NCBI GenBank assembly: GCA_949317995.1
Contig: OX439037.1
Location: 19,456,324-19,520,323 of the forward strand
DNA from: Acholoe squamosa
Lineage: Eukaryota > Annelida > Polychaeta > Phyllodocida > Polynoidae
DNA length: 64,000 bases
Direction of reading: 5' to 3'
The position numbers and the translations under genes were made by a program. Shown here piece by piece: positions 60,721 to 64,000 of the stretch. Under the pieces are notes generated by a model. It saw nothing but the letters and a program-made list of their open reading frames with translations. It was not told where the DNA came from and made no database searches. The first letter of the stretch is position 1; every line of letters begins with the position of its first letter.

Positions 60721-62047
60721 TTATTGAGTAACATAGGACAGGTCAGGCATGACCTCACTTTTCTGTTGTCAATAAAATCTTTTATTATTAAAATCCATTC
60801 TCAGCTTAAAGACAGTTCTTGCGAAAAAGGGGTGAGGGATGAAGGCTTTTTTTTATATTTAATTTGTTAGGCTTAGACTTTTCTAAGGATGGCAGCAATG
60901 AAAACTAGGTCTATCGCCCTATGCTCCTTAGATATATGAATTTACATGAATTCCAGTTCTAATAATTGATTATCTGCACATGAAAATAACTGGGGACAAG
61001 TCACTCATTGTCAGCTGGGGGGGGGATCATAATCGCAAAGTATTGTCTGACCCCCCTCACAATATGATTAAAGTTATCACGACCCCCCCCCTCCCCCCAC
61101 TAAGAACTGAATGTGCAAAATACCCCCCCCCCCCACCAAAAATAAATAAATAAATAGATAAATAAATAAATGATGATGACATTTTTTTTAAATGGATATG
61201 CGTGTGGAATTATGTCTCGCAATGAGTATTTGAATTGCCCATATATAGTTTTGATCCCCATCAGTGGCCATACATAAATTACGTCACACCTTTTTGCCAT
61301 TTTCAACATCCCCCCAACCCCCTGTCACACTTAGTCACAGCTTTAAATTTTTTTACCCTACACTGATAAAACAGCTGAGAATATAGATATGGACGATTTT
61401 GTTAACTTAAATTAGTTGGACTTCTGTTCGATTCTTGCCCTTATAGTTATAGTAAGCCCCCCTCCCCCAATTATCTAATAGTTGGCTACTTGAAATCTAC
61501 ATAAATGGTGTTTGAAAAGAAGTACTTAATACGTGTACTTTAACAGCACTGTAGGCCTATGCCAAGGGCTGGAGGACATTTCCCAGAATTTGGATGTACA
61601 GATTCCGATTTTGGACAATAGGCACAGGCCCCAGTGACCCTTAAATAGTAAGGGATGCTTTTCAGCCCTTTAAGGACAGGGCAAAAATGATTTGCCTGGT
61701 AATCGGATGGGCCTATATCATGGTATCATCTATTGTCAACAATGAGCTACATGCATTAAAGTGGTAATACTGGTATGTCAAGAAATTTTAAAGCGAATGG
61801 ACAGTTTTTAAGCCAGTAGATTATCTAAATCTGTACAATTGTCCCAAAAGTCTGTCAACAGTCCAATCAAATTCTGGTGAATCGTTCTGTCACGTTGTTC
61901 TACAAAACGTCCTGTTGAACCGACGATCTACTGAACTGACCATTCCCCACAGTGAATCCGTGGACAGGTTTTCAGAGCACGAAGCTCCTTGCCTATACCT
62001 ATCTCCCCCAAAACCCTAGATTATCATATATGAACTTTTTATGTATT
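60721..62047. other. Intergenic DNA with C/G tracts
   Basis: Poly-C/G stretches at 61018-61026, 61085-61099 and 61124-61134, and an imperfect AAATAAATA tract near 61140. No gene or definable element. Confidence 0.4.
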
Positions 62048-62185
62048 TAGGGAGTGGTCATCATTTATCAAAGGGGGGGGGGTGAGTTTTCGCCCAGATG
62101 CATGAAAATTTTTGATGCCCCCCCTCAACTGCAGTTGACAGTTTTTGCCCCCCCCCCCCCGAGGCGTTGAGAATTTTGATGAATA
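62048..62185. mobile_element. GGGAGTGGTCAT element end
   Basis: TTAGGGAGTGGTCATCATTTATCAAAGGG, split here into TTAGGGAGTGGTCATC and ATTTATCAAAGGG, is followed by TTTTCGCCCAGATGCATG and AAAATTTTT; the same order recurs at 63918. The inverted counterpart lies at 63000-63083. The pairing of ends is ambiguous because another element overlaps. Confidence 0.55.
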
Positions 62186-63181
62186 GGGGAAAGTTGCCTA
62201 ATTTGTAACGGCTCCTCAATTGGACCACCCTTGTTTCCCTTCGTGGCATCATAGGAACTAGGTTCGAATGCTGTCATTTTTAGTCATAATCACTAAAGTT
62301 CCTAATAACTTTCAAAAACATAATTTTTCTGTAGTTTTATGCACATTTTCTGTGAAAAATGTTTTTTGGACCTCACGATCATATTTGCGTCACTGCTTTC
62401 TTAAGCCCTCCTGGTTGCTAGGCAACATCTTTTTGTTCAAAATCCTTTCAGATTTTTAGATGTCATATAACACTTTTAGACTAAAATGAAATTTGATAAA
62501 ACCATTGTCATGTTTTACAAAACAAACTATCAATGAGAAAGATGAAAAGTTGCCTAAATTGGACCGGCTTGGGTTGCCTAAATTGGACCATAGTTGTAAT
62601 ATTGGGTCCGATTTAGTTACCTAAATTGGACCACTCGGTGGGGCCTATGCCTAGTTTTCTAAATTGGATCAAAGTGTAACCTTTTTTTTTTACTCCAGTA
62701 CAGAGCGAATTCACATGATATTGATGGAAATAACAAGAGGACATGTGATATCATATATTAAAAGTTCCCCAATTGTATATATTTGTGATGAAAGTATAAG
62801 GAAATAGAGAACAATAATGCACATTGGTCCAATTTAGTATACCAACTGTGCACAGTGTGCAGGGACTGATAAGACCCAACCAATTTAGGCACCTGGTTGC
62901 CTAAATTGGACCATGCATTAGCCTTTGATTTTTAATTGCACACCCTGACTAGAGAAATTCAACTTCCTAGTTTTTAAGCTATCACCAGAAAAATTTCAGA
63001 CCCCTCCGAGGAGGGACAGAAAAATTTTCGATGTGCACGCGCAGAATTTCACCCTGTTGTTAAAAAATGACCACTCCCTAAGGTACCCTCACAAAGTGTA
63101 GATATTTTACATTCAAATTCATAGAAATAATCACTGGACAGGAAAAAGTTCTTAGGGGGTCCAAATTAGACAACTTTCCCC
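62186..63181. mobile_element. GGGGAAAGTTG inverted-repeat element (TA flanks), 996 bp
   Basis: The left end GGGGAAAGTTGCCTAATTTG is inverted to the right end, complement GGGGAAAGTTGTCTAATTTG, with TA on both sides. Inside, TTGCCTAAATTGGACCA or its complement recurs at least six times (62196, 62553, 62573, 62617, 62825 reverse, 62890), as for transposase-binding subterminal repeats. No transposase frame longer than 63 codons is present, so it is non-autonomous. Confidence 0.75.
63000..63083. mobile_element. Inverted copy of the GGGAGTGGTCAT end
   Basis: CACCCTGTTGTTAAAAAATG then ACCACTCCCTA is the complement of the end at 62048 and 63213. It lies inside the 996-bp element, so the two inverted-repeat pairs interleave. 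Confidence 0.55.
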
Positions 63182-63212
63182 TAATCATCTAATGACTACT
63201 GGGTACTCCCCT

Positions 63213-63837
63213 AGGGAGTGGTCATTATTTATCAACGAGGGAGGGGCGTAAACCCGGGGGGGGGGGGCACTTCAATTTTTTTTTTATACAGGTGTGTGGC
63301 TGAACCCACGACAACCCTTACCCTTGCTAGGGCACTCATTCGCGGGGGTTTTCTTTGAAAGCCTCCCCTTGCTAGGGCAATTTTGACTCAATAATCCTAG
63401 ATTTGTTTCAAAATGTCTTAAATTTACACTGATTGGGGAGAAAATTGAATTTGGTTCATGTTATTTTCATGAAAACTGTGCTTATGTCCAAGAAAAATTC
63501 AAAATTTCCTGCATAAATTGGGGTATTTTGCTGAAAGTTGACCCTTGCTAGGGACATTTTGCTCAAAAGTACACCCTTGCTAGGGACATTTGTGGCTGAA
63601 ACAGGAGGCTTGCTAGGGACTTTTCCTTGAAAAAGTACCCTTGCCAGCCGCACATATGTGTATACCTTACATAGAGAGTGCCCCCCCCCCCGGGGCGTAA
63701 AAATTCAGAAAAATTCAGACCCCTCCTGTGGGGGGGGGGGGACTACTGTCGAGGGGAAGGGTGTCTGGGCGAAAAAAAACAAAAAAAACCCACCACCTAC
63801 CCTGTTGATAAATATTACAAATGTATGACTCCCTTAA
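63213..63837. mobile_element. GGGAGTGGTCAT element, second copy
   Basis: TAGGGAGTGGTCATTATTTA then TCAACGAGGG opens it. CCTGTTGATAAATATTACAAA then TGTATGACTCCCTTA closes it as an imperfect inverted end. Between are poly-G/C tracts and a CTTGCTAGGG tandem. Confidence 0.55.
63330..63652. repeat. Dispersed/tandem CTTGCTAGGGAC motif
   Basis: CTTGCTAGGGCA or CTTGCTAGGGAC followed by ATTTTG or ATTTG occurs at about 63334, 63376, 63543, 63576 and 63608, with a changed copy at 63640. The right-hand spacing is about 33 bp. Confidence 0.7.
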
Positions 63838-63917
63838 GCCACTCAAAGAAAAAAGGTTTCTCATCACCACCCCCTGAATTTTTTTTTTTTTTTTTTTTTT
63901 TTAAGTGGCCTTTAATA

Positions 63918-64000
63918 GGGAGTGGTCATTATTTATCAACAGGGGGGGGTGGTGGGTTTTTGCGCGGACGCGTGGGAATTTTTTACGCCCCCCCTCGACG
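63918..64000. mobile_element. GGGAGTGGTCAT element, third copy, runs off window
   Basis: TAGGGAGTGGTCATTATTTA then TCAACAGGGGGGGG and TTTTTGCGCGGACGCGTGGG match the 62048 copy. It continues past the right edge. Confidence 0.6.

Overview
The window is animal nuclear DNA: spliced host exons with GT-AG introns, long AT-rich introns, microsatellites, minisatellites, many short inverted-repeat transposons (MITEs) and one degraded LINE. No prokaryotic gene organisation, rRNA, tRNA, CRISPR array or LTR/virus-like element was recognised. The repeat style (many poly-G/C tracts, abundant TA-, TTAA- and TTA-flanked MITEs, a SINE-like tail ending in ACTC repeats) suggests a marine invertebrate, but the species or phylum cannot be fixed from the sequence.

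Layout. (1) 1-14.1 kb: one minus-strand gene encoding a RhoGAP-domain protein. Seven coding exons in compatible phases run from a candidate first exon at 13714-13796 down to 299-376, and the gene continues past base 1. A second, phase-compatible candidate first exon at 11700-11767 suggests alternative promoters. (2) 14.1-26.6 kb: repeat-dominated upstream DNA with CCGTAATC-type MITEs, a nested MITE pair, and minisatellites of 31, 32, 77, 52 and 51 bp. (3) 26.6-55.8 kb: mainly non-coding DNA with a piggyBac-like MITE family (TTAA sites, palindromic GGCGAGTTACTCGCC core), a long-TIR element, a Harbinger-like element nested in another inverted-repeat element, hairpin elements, SINE-like copies, and long (GT)n and (TA)n runs. 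(4) 55.87-60.7 kb: a minus-strand LINE with endonuclease, reverse transcriptase and a C-terminal CCHC knuckle, disabled by two in-frame stops and one frameshift. Its 5' part is interrupted by a fold-back element. (5) 60.7-64 kb: interleaved G/C-rich inverted-repeat elements.

The only host gene with good support is the RhoGAP gene, which is predicted to switch off a Rho-family GTPase. The most informative structural observations are two MITE insertions whose empty target sites can be read in the same window (25286-25518 and 18954-19244), the TTAA-flanked MITE family with about 16 copies, minisatellites that stay open in all three forward frames, and an excess of the palindromic 8-mer TACCGGTA. 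No clearly new multi-gene system was found.
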